This document shows, piece after piece, positions 35,281-44,799 of a stretch of DNA of 64,000 nucleotides (its first letter is position 1; the number at the start of each line of letters is the position of its first letter). The notes beneath the pieces were generated by a model that was not told where the DNA came from, did not search any database, and saw nothing but the letters and a program-made list of their open reading frames with translations. The position numbers and the translations under genes are program-made. The DNA comes from Varanus komodoensis (Eukaryota; Chordata; Lepidosauria; Squamata; Varanidae), in the NCBI RefSeq assembly GCF_004798865.1, contig NW_025335641.1:8714479-8778478 (forward strand), in the 5' to 3' direction.

Positions 35281-35436
35281 ATGCTTTGGAGGCCTGCCTC
35301 TCTATTCTTTCACTTTCTCTCTCTCTGTGGTGATGCTTTGGAGGCCTGCCTCTCTATTCTTTCACTTTCTCTCTCTCTGTGGTGATGCTTTGGAGGCCTC
35401 CCTCTCTCCATTTTCACTTCCTCTCTCTGTATGGTA
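35281..35436. repeat. Minisatellite, 52-bp unit, about three copies
   Basis: ATGCTTTGGAGGCCTGCC begins at 35281, 35333 and 35385, a fixed 52-bp period. Units one and two are almost identical; unit three has drifted in its CT-rich half. The 66-codon frame here simply translates the repeat. Confidence 0.9.
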
Positions 35437-35585
35437 ATGATTATATTCCAAAGTAATTTTTAAAAACGATAGACTTTATGGCAGTTCATTCATAAGTAAA
35501 GGTTGTTTGTAAGTCAGATGTTCATAACTTGGGGAATGGCTGTATGTTGGAAACCAGCCTACATTACATTTGAACTGTGTAAGTC

Positions 35586-35716
35586 AGCTTTCCCAAACTG
35601 GTGCTTTCCAAATGTTTGGTACTTCAACTCTCACCAGCTCCAGCCAGCATGGCTTGTGCTCAGGATACCAGGAGTTGTAAACCAAAACCTCTGTAGGGCT
35701 TCAAGTGTGAGAAGGC
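35586..35716. repeat. hAT-type MITE, second subfamily
   Basis: GCTTTCCCAAACTGGTGC at the left, CACCAGCTCCAGCCAGCATGG in the centre and GGGCTTCAAGTGTGAGAAGGC at the right have the layout of the 'ccttccccaacctggtgcc' MITE. Diverged. Confidence 0.55.
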
Positions 35717-35719
35717 TTC

Positions 35720-36260
35720 AGTGACTAACATTTCATGACTATCATTCTCTTTATAGCTTGGTGGGTTATAGTTGGTGCATAGAAGGTGCAAGCATCATTT
35801 CATGAACTGAAAGTCTGAACCGCAATTTATTACTGCAGTGTGTGAGTGCGGAGTATGAACCATTCTAAGTCATTCTGAGCATGAAGAACTGAATATAAAT
35901 AAGGTGTGATGATGGCATTTATGGACTCTAGAGGTATCAGGTTAGCATATATGCATGCTCATGCCCATATCATCAGTAGCAGCCTGGCCTGTAGATAGGA
36001 GTAAATGAGGAAGAGCCATGAATTGTCCTGCAAAACCACAATGTGAACTGCAGATTGCCTATTAAGAAAAGGGTCCTTTGCTATTGACATTGCCTCCCCA
36101 AGAAAGTTAACATTCCTGCTCCCCTACCGCCTGCCAACTTAACAGCTAATCAGTTCCAGGTGAGAAATGGTGGCCTCAGTGTCAAAGCAAAATAAATCTC
36201 TCAACGTTGAATGTGACTTCTTGTGTGTCTTCATCTTTGAAGGGATGGTTCAAAGGTTTT
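35720..36260. other. No feature recognised
   Basis: About 540 bp, no exon and no clear repeat. Confidence 0.4.
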
Positions 36261-36261
36261 G

Positions 36262-36490
36262 CTGGCACACATACTAAGAGCCTTGGTGGATCAGGCCAAT
36301 GGCCTAAAATGGTCCAATATTCTGTCCGCATTGCTGAACCAACTGTCCCTGGTAAGCTCACAAGTACAACAGCACTCTCTCACTCACGTTCCCCAGCAAC
36401 TCATGAGTAGTACATGGGAATACTGCCTATGATACAGAAGCAGTGTACAGCCATCATGACAAGAATCACTGGCAGTCTTATCCTCCATGG
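36262..36490 (-). mobile_element. CR1/L3-type LINE 3' end, minus orientation
   Basis: The plus strand carries TAAGAGCCTTGGTGGATCAGGCC, CGTTCCCCAGCAACTC, ATACTGCCTATGATACAG and the reversed 'cagtatcagaggcagta' region. It matches the reversed 3' end of the LINE at 37620-38240, so the two copies face opposite ways. Confidence 0.7.
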
Positions 36491-36764
36491 ATTTCTTTCA
36501 TAGTTCCTTATAGCTATCCAAGCTGGTGGTCAATACTACATCTTATGTCAGTGAATCCCCATGAGCTGTGAGAAGAAATGCCTCTTTGTGGGTGTCCTGG
36601 ATCTTCCACCAGTATGGAACATGCCCAAGAACCTTCTGCAACTTTTTTAGAGGAGTCTGTAGCACCCTTTCTGTCTACTGAGCTTACTACAAAGGAAGCT
36701 GTGCAGGAACCTAGATTCCCAGATGCTTCAGATAGGATTGTGTTGATCTACATATAGGTATTAT

Positions 36765-36960
36765 GATTGATAATGATTATATTGCATGGATATTCCACCT
36801 TTTTCTGCTTGTGAAGAACCCAAGGCAGCTTACATAGACCTCCACTACTCCATTTTATCTTTCTAAAAATCCCATGAGAAAGCTTAGGCTGACAGTAAGT
36901 GAGCTCCATGGCCAAATGAAATACCTGTTCTTTGCTCTCATAGCCCAAACCAATGATATG
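36765..36960 (-). repeat. tRNA-derived SINE (MIR/CORE-like), minus orientation
   Basis: GCATGGATATTCCACC, AACCCAAGGCAGCTTACATAG, ATCCCATGAGAAAGCTTAGGC and TGAGCTCCATGGCC are the reversed body of the family. Head poorly preserved. Confidence 0.6.
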
Positions 36961-36976
36961 AATCAGATTTTTCTCT

Positions 36977-37284
36977 GGGCCTAAGCAGTTGGTTAAGCTG
37001 CTGAGCCACCGGGCTACTGATCAGAAGGTTGGCCGTTTGAAACTGTGCCACGGGATGTCCCCCCACTGCCTAGTCCCCAGCTCCTGCCAACCTAGCAATC
37101 TGAACTCAGGTAATGTGAGTAGATGAATAGGGCCACTTTGGTGGGGAGGAAGCAGTGCCCAGTCGTCATGCTGACCACATGACCATGAGAATGTCTTCAG
37201 ACAGTGCTGCCTCATGGCCATTGAAATGAAGATGAGCGCTGCCCCCTATAGCCATTTGGCTAGTGGAGTAAAAACTGCAGGGAT
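36977..37284 (+). repeat. Sauria-type SINE (BovB-associated), plus orientation
   Basis: The head GGGCCTAAGCAGTTGGTTAAGC and GGGCTACTGATCAGAAGG, the box-B region GGCCGTTTGAAACTG, then CCAGCTCCTGCCAACCTAGC, GTGAGTAGATGAATAGG, GTCATGCTGACCACATGACC and AGATGAGCGCTGCCCCCTA follow the order I know for the squamate SINE whose 3' end is shared with BovB LINEs. The normal closing words are lost and the copy runs straight into a CCCTT tandem array at 37285. This is the best SINE evidence for a squamate source. Confidence 0.75.
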
Positions 37285-37347
37285 CCCTTCCCTTCCCTTC
37301 CCTTCCCTTCCCTTCCCTTCCCTTCCCTTCCCTTCCCTTCCCTTCCC
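37285..37347. repeat. (CCCTT)n pentanucleotide microsatellite
   Basis: About twelve perfect CCCTT units directly at the 3' end of the preceding SINE, probably grown from the short terminal repeat such SINEs carry. Apparent frames rich in Lys-Gly-Arg-Glu on the minus strand are artefacts of the repeat. Confidence 0.95.
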
Positions 37348-37619
37348 AAGGGCAAAGCAAATGACTTTCTTTGTACGAATATCGAAGTCAACTGAGGACA
37401 GATATGTGTTTGGAAATGTTTGCTGCACCTGTCTAGTTGCATTTTTCCCAATGAAAACTTTATTGCCTTTTCAGCATGCTGTCTTACTTAAGCAAGGTGC
37501 ACAACAGCTGCTTGTCTGGTTCTTCTGCACTAAGCGCAACTCCATGTTCACTTCAGTGACCTGAATAGATTCAGGCTTGTCCTTTATGCTCTGAATCTGG
37601 GCTTGAAGGCTGCAAGGGA

Positions 37620-38240
37620 ACACCTCTTGAACTGGAAAACATGGATTAAAGTGCAGAAAGGGGCAACTAAATTGATGGAGGGGTTGGAGCAACTCTCCCA
37701 TGAGCAAAGGCTACAACAGCTGGGACTGTTTAGCTTAGGAAAAAGGCGAGTAAGGTGGGGACATCATCGAAGGATACAGAATTGGGTTTGGTTGGAGAAA
37801 TTGAACAAGGAAGAAATTTTCTTCTTGTCTTGTAATACGAGTGTCCAGGGTTATCCCATGAAGTTGACTGGTGGGGGATTCAGAACAGATACAAGGAAGT
37901 GCATCATCATACAGCACATAGTTAAATTATGGGAATCACTTCCACAAGATGTTGTTATGAATAACAATTTAAAATGACTTTAAAAGGGGATTGGAAAAAT
38001 TCATGGCGGGAAAGGCTGATATGCAACTTTGGGTATCAGGCTCAGTATGCTACTGTATACCACTTGCTGGGGAACTTGTGTGAAAGAAGATGTCGCACTC
38101 TTGTTCTGCTTGTGGAATCCCACGGACAGCTGGCAGGCCATGGCGTGAAGAGAATGCTGCATGAGATCGACCCTGGTCTGACGTTCTTAAGGATTGCCGC
38201 AACAGGAAAGCATTAGATAGTCAAGATGCTGCTGCTGCTG
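37620..38240 (+). mobile_element. CR1/L3-type LINE, ORF2 C-terminus and 3' UTR
   Basis: The plus strand encodes KGATKLMEGLEQLSHEQRLQ followed by LGLFSLGKRRV, then a diverged 'FRTDTRK' segment and LWESLPQDVV, the order of motifs after the reverse transcriptase in CR1/L3 LINEs. From about 37978 it continues as 3' UTR: GGGGATTGGAAAAATTCATGG, TACCACTTGCTGGGGAACTTG and CTTGTGGAATCCCACGGACAGC. A (CTG)n run at 38226-38247 closes the copy. Single-base breaks put the coding part in more than one frame; it is inactive. Confidence 0.75.
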
Positions 38241-38247
38241 CTGCTGT

Positions 38248-40320
38248 GAACGTTTTACCTCAAAATGAAAGATTCATTCCTCCAGTGATGAATTCAGCTC
38301 ATTAAGCTTACTAGCCTATGTAAGGTACAGAGCACCACTGCTTATCTGAATGGCTGGAGGAGAATACAAAATATGCCTCTTTAAATAAACAGCAGTGTTT
38401 CAAAAAGCACTGGGTACTCTCCATATAGGGACATACAGAAACATATTGAATAACTAGGCATTTCAGAAATTCAGGAGCTAGGCAATTTGGGGTTATTATT
38501 GGAATTCTGTAAATGATTTCTGCTCCCATGTTTTGGATTAGATCTTGGTTGATGCTGGATCAATTGCACTGATGTAACTTCTGTAAACACCTCTTCCTTT
38601 GGCAGCCCCTCCAGCTCCCTGAAAATGCTGTGACAGAGACCCTGCTGAGTGGCATGAGTTGTGTTGTGTGTGGCGGCAGAGGGGATCCCTCACAATTGAA
38701 CAGAGTGACATTTTTTGTAAGGGAAGTTCCCTTTTCTTTTGCAGAAGGTCTTTTCTTGCTTTTGTTGGAGCCACTGAAATTGTTTCATCTGATATTGTTA
38801 GATCTGTTTAGACTTTCCTGTCAGGAAGAAAAAAGATCAAAGATACATTCTCTTTGGTTATTTTATTACTTCAGCAAGGAACAGACATTTTAAAAAGAGA
38901 CAAGGAGTGACAATGTGACGTCAGACATTTATGGAGCGGCCCAGAGGAGGGGCAGCCCCAGATTCAGTCCCAGGTGCGTCCAGGACACAGTGTAAGGTGA
39001 GTGCTATCGAACCAGTTAAGAAGTCTCACCATGGAGCCATCAAATTTAATTTATATTTAAGTGGAAAATTACTAAGGAAGACTAACATGGTCACATTTGA
39101 TCTCAAAAGAGGAAACTTCTAAAACTGAGAGGTTTGTAACAAGGAAGTTGAAAGGGAAAGCCAAGAAGGTCAAATCTCTCCAGAATACTTTTGAGGGTTA
39201 TTCAGAACCACACCAGCAGAAGCTCAGTTAGAGCCCCTGCATATCAAGAAAATTAAATATAACTCATCCGTAGGCAACATTTTGGGACATTTGGAAATGT
39301 AAGTAGCTGGACACCACTACAAAATGGACACATTACAAATGAAAGCATTCACTGGAAGTCACCTCCATATGTGGCCAGAGGCATTCATGGAAAAAAGAAG
39401 TTGGGGGTAACCAGAGGCCCTCCCTTCGCCTGAAGCAATCCCAGCTGCCAGTAATATACTTAAAGTAGAGGGCAGCTTAGTGGACAGCAAGAAAGCTCTT
39501 CAAGTGCATGTGGTGCTCACAGCTGCAATGATGCTCTGAGCCCAAGACATCACCCACATCGTTAATGAACAGTGACATGGAATTTCTTAGGGAAAAGAAG
39601 GTTCCTTCAGAAAATGGAAGTCATGCACAAGTTGGGACATCAAGAAGGAACACAAAACATTTCTTCGCAAAAAAGAAATGCAGGCAGACAACAAGGGATC
39701 CAAAAAAGGACTTTGAGGTACACATCACTCACAACATTGAAGTTAAGAGAGAAATTGGGCAAACCAATCCTATTGTTGCTAGGTGGTATCTAGACAGTCA
39801 AAGATTTTTTTCAGATTCCCAACTCTGAAAATGATCAGAAAGTTGCTCCAGCCTTGTCACTGGGGATCCATGCTTGAAGGCCCTCTCCTCTTCAGAGCTG
39901 GTACAAAAACAGTCACGCCAGCTGCTTCTATGAGGCCATGAGGGAAACCTTGGAGAAGGTTTAGACGGTGTTCTGGGGGACAATGAGGGGAAAAGATTGG
40001 CACCACCAAGATACAATGAATCCTGGTGGTGCCTCAGCTTCCTTCCTTCCCACTCTGATGTGCCATTCTTAGATAACCAAATAAATGCTTTTCAGGGCAG
40101 GGGAGCAGGGGGGGCAATTCTGCCAAGGATGCCTGTAATCTCCAGGTTAAGAGGTTACAGGTATCCCCATTGGACTGCACCCTTATTAAAGGAGGATGGG
40201 GCTCTCCGGAGAAACTGGATGAACCTTTCCATCTGTATTTACTGTAGAGGATGCAGGGCAGATGCATATGCCTGGAATGACATTGAGGGCCTCAGGCAAA
40301 TTGTGCAAAGAGATGTTCTA
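38248..40320. other. No gene recognised
   Basis: About 2 kb. Frames up to 131 codons (39997-40392) overlap on both strands without resemblance to known proteins. The part around 39000-39800 has a purine-rich composition with several open frames of 73-87 codons and could be a decayed transposon, but I cannot name one. Confidence 0.35.
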
Positions 40321-40323
40321 GAC

Positions 40324-40500
40324 CAGGGGTCTCAAACTCGCGGCCCGCGGGCCAATTGCCAGGATAGGCAGGGCATGGGGGAGGGGCCCTGAGGCCTTCA
40401 AAGCACCGGTGGTGCCCAGGCCGGCCTCCGGGAGCCACGCGGGATGAGCGGCCCACCCCCACCGCGGTGGTGGAATACTTGATGCGGCCCAGCCACACCC
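40324..40500. repeat. hAT-type element, one end only
   Basis: CAGGGGTCTCAAACTCGCGG followed by CCCGCGGGCC is the classic terminal inverted repeat of a vertebrate hAT group. The body is unusually GC- and CpG-rich (for example GAGCGGCCCACCCCC and GATGCGGCCCAGCC). The mirrored end ending GAGACCCCTG is not found, so the copy is truncated at its right. Confidence 0.65.
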
Positions 40501-40504
40501 AGAC

Positions 40505-40800
40505 TGCCTAAGCTTAGGATGAGTAAAGGGGGACATGATAGAAACCAATAAAATATGCATGGGAAAGTGCATGGTGAAGAAAACATCTCCCCACCATGAC
40601 TGGTGGGAGTGGTACCAAAGGGGGGGAAAAAAACTTTTTCACATAATACATAGTTAAACTATGGAATATGCTTCCACAAAGGTGTAGTGGTGACCTGGCC
40701 ACCAACTTGGATGGGTATTAGGGAAATTCACGGGCCTTGTAAGGCTATCAATGGCTACTAGTCCTGATAATTAAACATATTGGGGAAAGTCCGCATGGTT
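40505..40800 (+). mobile_element. CR1/L3-type LINE fragment, plus orientation
   Basis: GGGGGACATGATAGAAACC, CACATAATACATAGTTAAACTATGG and CCACCAACTTGGATGGGTATTAGG followed by GGCTATCAATGGCTACTAGTCC correspond to the C-terminal coding end and 3' UTR of the same LINE family as 37620-38240. Heavily decayed. Confidence 0.65.
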
Positions 40801-40989
40801 CATAACTAGCTTGTCACTACTTTCCTTTAAACCTTCCAACGTGGGGGGGGGGGGGAATATGGGGTGTGCCAGTTCCTCAGCCTGTGCTTTCTCCACCTAA
40901 AATGACTTCCTCTCAGCTGCATCCCATAATTTTTCTGGGACCATAATGTTTGGGAAGAAACATTTCAAAGGGAAATGCAGCATTGGCAG

Positions 40990-41400
40990 AATTTCCCAAC
41001 CTAGCAAGTTTGCACTTTCTAAATCAGTATGTGAACTGAAACTACCCTTATCCTGCAGTATTCCAATTTAGAATTTTGCATTAGGTCTCAGATGCAAAGA
41101 TAGGTACAAACATGCACATTTTAGAGAAAAACATGTAGAAAAATATGCATTTTGGTGAAAAAATGCATATTTTTTCATGCATTTTGGTGAAAAAATGCAT
41201 ACAAAGCAGCATTATATTAAGGAAAGCTGCTTTAAAATGTGTACATTAGATAAAATCATACAAAATGAGCATATTAGAAAAATGCACTTTTTGTGTGGAC
41301 TTTAAATTTTTTTGCAAAGCTGATGGTGAACCAAACAGGCACAAATTTAAATGGAAAAATGAGACACTGAACAAGAATGAAATTGACAGATGTGTTGATC
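40990..41400 (-). repeat. Unclassified AT-rich interspersed repeat, copy 2
   Basis: Reverse-complemented, this matches the order of words at 19190-19445. It also contains an internal tandem pair: the 24-base word starting TGCATTTTGGTGAAAAAATG occurs at 41146 and 41178, a 32-bp period. Noncoding; family unknown. Confidence 0.4.
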
Positions 41401-41555
41401 AGTGACTGAGAAGACTCTTTCCTGAGGTCCTACCAATTTGCATTTGGCGTTAGTAGCACAGAGAGAAAACACTTTCCCAAAAAGCAGGTCTGGTCAAATG
41501 GGAGAATATGGTCTTACATTCAGGCAGTGTGGTCCCAGCTGTGGAAACTTCATAC

Positions 41556-41660
41556 ATCATAAGAGCCACGCTGGATCAGACCAAGAGTCCAGCCAGTCCA
41601 GCATTTTGTTCACACAGTGGCCAACCAGCTGCCCACAGGAAACCCACAAACAGGCTTTTT
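41556..41660 (-). mobile_element. CR1/L3-type LINE 3' end, minus orientation
   Basis: CATAAGAGCCACGCTGGATC, AGACCAAGAGTCCAGCC, AGCATTTTGTTCACACAGTGG and CCAACCAGCTGCCCACAGG are a well-preserved reversed LINE end. Only about 100 bp remain. Confidence 0.75.
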
Positions 41661-41990
41661 TGAGGCTGTGAATGCATCATCACCCTCAAAAGCACTTTGA
41701 CTTGTGCTTGGAAATGAACTGGTAGGTGGTGAAGCTGTTGTTGACAAAGGAATCATCTGCTTCCTTTGACTGATCCAGATCAGTCATCCTTCTGTCGACT
41801 CAACAGGCTGGTTCTGAAGCATCCTTCAAAGAGGGCCACATAGTCCAAATGAGTTATAACTCAGACATGTCATGGTGATCAGAGCTGACCTCTGTAGGAA
41901 AAGATGTACCCAATGCACAGCCTCAACTGTGGAGAAGTGCTAATGTTTGGACTACTTCAAGAATTGTTTTAAGAAAACTTAGGTCAGGAT
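41661..41990. other. No feature recognised
   Basis: A 330-bp spacer between two LINE tails; nothing seen. Confidence 0.4.
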
Positions 41991-41997
41991 TCTATTT

Positions 41998-42115
41998 TAG
42001 ACTAGTAGAATAGAATGGTAGTAGAGCCGGAAGGGGCCTATAAGGCCGTTGAGTCCAACTCGCAACTCTTTCTTCCACACGTGGTCCCCATCCAGTAGCA
42101 GGTCTGCACCTCTCC
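41998..42115 (-). mobile_element. CR1 LINE 3' end, minus orientation
   Basis: TAGAATAGAATGGTAGTAGAGCC, GGAAGGGGCCTATAAGGCC and GTTGAGTCCAACTCGC are the reversed CR1 3' terminus, including remains of the short tandem tail (ATTCTA-like words). A minimal 5'-truncated CR1 stub, older than the copy at 60250. Confidence 0.75.
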
Positions 42116-42690
42116 AGCTTAGCAAAGGTGACTCAACATGCTAGCTTGATGTATAGCTATATATGTGACCATGCTATGACATGTCTATACTATGGCTTCT
42201 TCTTTGAACAGCTGGTTCCCATGCCATGTCTCAAACTATGTTTTAAAATCACTTGTTTCAAATATAGCTGAGGGGGTAATGATTACATCTTTAAAAAATA
42301 AGGTTTAAAATTCCTTTGGCCTCATGGAACTAGTTTTCTGTTCCAAATGATGAACAACGAATAACTTTGTTTTCAGTCTCAAAATTTGGGGAAATTCAGA
42401 TGAAGATTTATACGTGATATTTAAATAAAAGGCCCTTGGCCAAAGTAAGGCCTACAACCTTATTCATTCCTACAGTTTGACACATTAGGGGCAATTCCAA
42501 GCCTCGTAAAAGCTGCAGGACAAGACCACCATTAATGTGCCTTCAAGGTGAGACTTCCGTAATAGTCAGTACTCTGGAAAAAGAACTATGGAACTAGTTC
42601 TTCAGAACCTATGGTGAAATGACTAGTGGGTGAAATTTTCTGCAAGTCACTTCTGCACAGAAAACGGGGAATCGCATGTTACATGCACTT
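42116..42690. other. No feature recognised
   Basis: About 570 bp of single-copy-looking DNA between a CR1 tail and the start of the CpG-rich region. Nothing specific is seen. Confidence 0.4.
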
Positions 42691-44092
42691 CACTATTTCC
42701 TTGCAACGTTTGCGGCATTCCTGCATCCCTCCCCAGAGGGATAGCATCCTCGGGCTGCCGCTGTGACTGCAGCAGTCTCCACATACACCTTCGGGATATC
42801 TTCCAGCCTGATGCAGAGACACCCCCTCTTTTTTTGCAAGCAGATGAACAATCCTGAAACCTGTAGGATTGGTAGAAAAACTGCTACCAAGTAGCGGCGT
42901 TTCCTTCCGGGAGCGGATAACCCAGTTCTCGAGAAACATGCCTCTCATTCGCACCGGTCTGGGTGAATAAAACACGCTTATCAGCGCAGCTGGGTTCTGA
43001 TAAGGGCTTTGCTGTGACTCGGGAACTAGTTCTAGTGCTGCGGCGTGGATCCAGCTGCAGCGCCAGCAAGCCGCGAGCTGTCGGAACTGGGAGGAGGAGG
43101 AGGAGAATTTTATATATATCTTCCACATGGAAAACTGATGCGCCGATTGACGAGCACGGGGGAGTTACTGCTTCCGCTGATTATGTTTTGGTTTTTTTTA
43201 AAGACAGAAACCAAAAACCCTCACGGGGGGGGAGAGGGAGAGAGAGAGAGAGAGGCAGGCAGGCAGGCAAGGGGGAAGTGGAAGCGAGAGATAGATACAG
43301 CGAGAAAGGAACGGATTTCAAACATCCACCCACCTTTCTCTCCACCCCTTCCAGCTCGCAGGCAGCCTTGGAAACGGCATTAGCGCTGCCTCCGCCACTG
43401 CGGGACTGGTTCCAGGCGAGGCGAGGAGATTAAGTGCGGCAAGAGCCGAGCCCGGCGGCCGGGGAGCTTCTGCGGGCGCGGAGCCGGGGCTGCGGCCACG
43501 CGCCGAGTGGCCCGCGCAGGGAGGAACTTTGACCGCGCCGCGGGCGAGCCGGATGGGGAAGCTGCACTCGCTCGCCTGACTTGCTCGCGCGGAGCGGAGC
43601 GGAGCGGAGCATCGCTGGATGCCAAAGCGGCGATCGAAGCAACGAGGGCGCTTTGCGCGGAGAAAAAGCGGGTCGCTTTTTGGCTCCGGGAAATGCGCAG
43701 CCACCGGGCGAGCCCCGGGAGCCCGCAAGGACGTGCGCGGACGCCCCTCACCTCCTGCGCGGGACGCTGACCGGGCGGAATCCGCGGAGCGGCTTTTCTC
43801 CCGCCCCTGAAGAGACAGGCTCGGATCCCGGCAGAGCCGCTTCCCCCAGGCCGGCGGCTTCGTGCCGTTCTCCGCGCGGGAGGCGCCGGCAGCCTTGCGC
43901 GCTGGGGCGCCTCCATCGGAAAGCCCCCGGAGCCCTCGCAGACGGGGCCAAACCCGCCCCCAGGCTGCGCAGGGGGTCTCCATTCGGGGGCCGCTGCCCG
44001 GCGGCGGCTCCCTCCCCCCTCGCCTCCCCGCCTCCTTCCTTCTCCACGTGCGCGACCCGGCGCCAGGGACCGAGCAGCCTCCGCCCCTGCCC

Positions 44093-44164
44093 ATGGACTT
44101 GACGGTGCGCCCGGGCGCTCCTTCTCCTGGTGTCCCTTCTCTCGCCGCCGCTGCCCGGGACTAG
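44093..44164 (+). other. Upstream ORF in the PLPPR5 leader (23 codons)
   Basis: An ATG at 44093 opens a 23-codon frame starting MDLTVRPGAP and stops at a TAG ending at 44164, about 120 bp before the PLPPR5 ATG. Whether it is in the mature leader depends on the unmapped transcription start. If transcribed it would be a classical short uORF that allows reinitiation. Confidence 0.35.
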
Positions 44165-44186
44165 CCGCCGCCTGCCTCGCCGGTGG

Positions 44187-44487
44187 ATGCCGCCGGGGAG
44201 CGGGCGGAGCGTGCAGCCGCGGAGGGGGGCTGCCGCTGCTGGAGCACACGCCAGTGCCCTCTCCTCCTGCGCTCCTCACCAGAATGCTTTACTTCCAGAT
44301 GGTGATCATGGCAGGGACCGTGATGCTGGCGTATTACTTCGAGTACACCGACACCTTCACGGTCAACGTGCAGGGCTTCTTCTGCTACGAGAGCGCCTAC
44401 CGCAAGCCGTACCCGGGCCCGGAGGAGAGCAGCGCGGTGCCCCCCGTGCTCCTCTACTCGCTGGCGGCGGGGGTGCCCGTCCTGGTG
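44187..44487 (+). other. Overlapping upstream ORF across PLPPR5 exon 1
   Basis: An ATG at 44187 (weak context: T at -3, C at +4) opens a different frame that runs without stop across the PLPPR5 start codon and to the splice donor, 100 codons in all. The peptide (MPPGSGRSVQPRRGAAAAGA and onward) is Arg/Gly/Ala/Leu-rich and looks like a by-product of high GC at third positions. It could still lower translation from the main ATG. Confidence 0.3.
44284..44487 (+). CDS. PLPPR5: PLPPR5 (phospholipid phosphatase-related protein 5), first coding exon
   Basis: The 68 codons from the ATG at 44284 encode MLYFQMVIMAGTVMLAYYFE, then YTDTFTVNVQGFFCYESAYR and KPYPGPEESSAVPPVLLYSL, ending AAGVPVLV. This is, from memory, nearly identical to the N-terminus of mammalian and bird PLPPR5 (PRG-5). 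The protein is a brain-enriched six-pass plasma-membrane member of the lipid phosphate phosphatase superfamily that lacks key catalytic residues and promotes filopodia and neurite growth. Residues 1-19 form the first membrane span; about 20-51 is the first extracellular segment; the second span starts near residue 52 and continues in exon 2. The exon ends in phase 0 at 44487, followed by the consensus donor GTAAGC. The full protein is about 320 residues, so roughly four fifths lies beyond the window. In mammals translation starts about eleven codons earlier; here the matching codon (44254) is GTG and no in-frame ATG lies between the upstream stop at 43768 and 44284, so I use 44284 (A at -3). 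Confidence 0.93.
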
Positions 44488-44799
44488 GTAAGCACGCCGC
44501 GCCGCGGGCGGGATGGGCGGCCTGCCTTGCCCTCCCCGGTCCTTCCCTCTGGCACACCCGGGCAGCCCTTGGGCAGGGCGGGCTTTTCGCCTCCAAGTTG
44601 TCCCACTTGTTGACAAGGCGTCGGGGAGGGAGAGGGCGCAAGGCTGGCGCCGAGCGGTGCCTGGCCGCGGAGGAAGGAAGCGCTGCGGAGGCTTGTGGAG
44701 GCGGGCGGGCGGGCGGGCGAGATGATCCACGGTGGACCCTTTGGGCAAGAGATGCGCTTCGCATGCCCCCGTAGAGTCTTTTCTTTTGGCTCCCTTTCT

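Larger units (their letters stand above)
43010..44760 (+). promoter_or_regulatory. PLPPR5: CpG island: PLPPR5 promoter and 5' leader
   Basis: GC content and CpG frequency rise sharply from about 42690, are very high between about 43370 and 44760, and fall again by about 44800. The island surrounds the first coding exon of PLPPR5, as expected for a vertebrate neural gene with a CpG-island promoter. Several GGGCGG/CCGCCC boxes are visible (for example near 43772 and 44704). A TATATATAT word sits at 43111-43119 after a GGA repeat, but CpG-island promoters rarely depend on TATA, so I do not assign a start site. GA and GGCA simple repeats occur at about 43228-43269 and four GGAGC units at 43591-43610. 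Long open frames on both strands here follow from the lack of AT-rich stop codons. Confidence 0.85.

Noticed and set aside
37166-37451. Lys-Gly-Arg-Glu repeat peptides on the minus strand
   Set aside because: Direct translation of the CCCTT array.
43111-43119. TATATATAT as a TATA box for PLPPR5
   Set aside because: Simple AT repeat next to a GGA repeat; about 1.1 kb upstream of the ATG, and CpG-island promoters seldom use TATA. No start-site evidence.
43318-44279. Two long overlapping minus-strand open frames (258 and 299 codons) antisense to the PLPPR5 leader
   Set aside because: They lie in the densest part of the CpG island, where stop codons are rare in every frame; the peptides are Arg/Pro/Ala/Gly-rich with no domain, and several frames are open at once.
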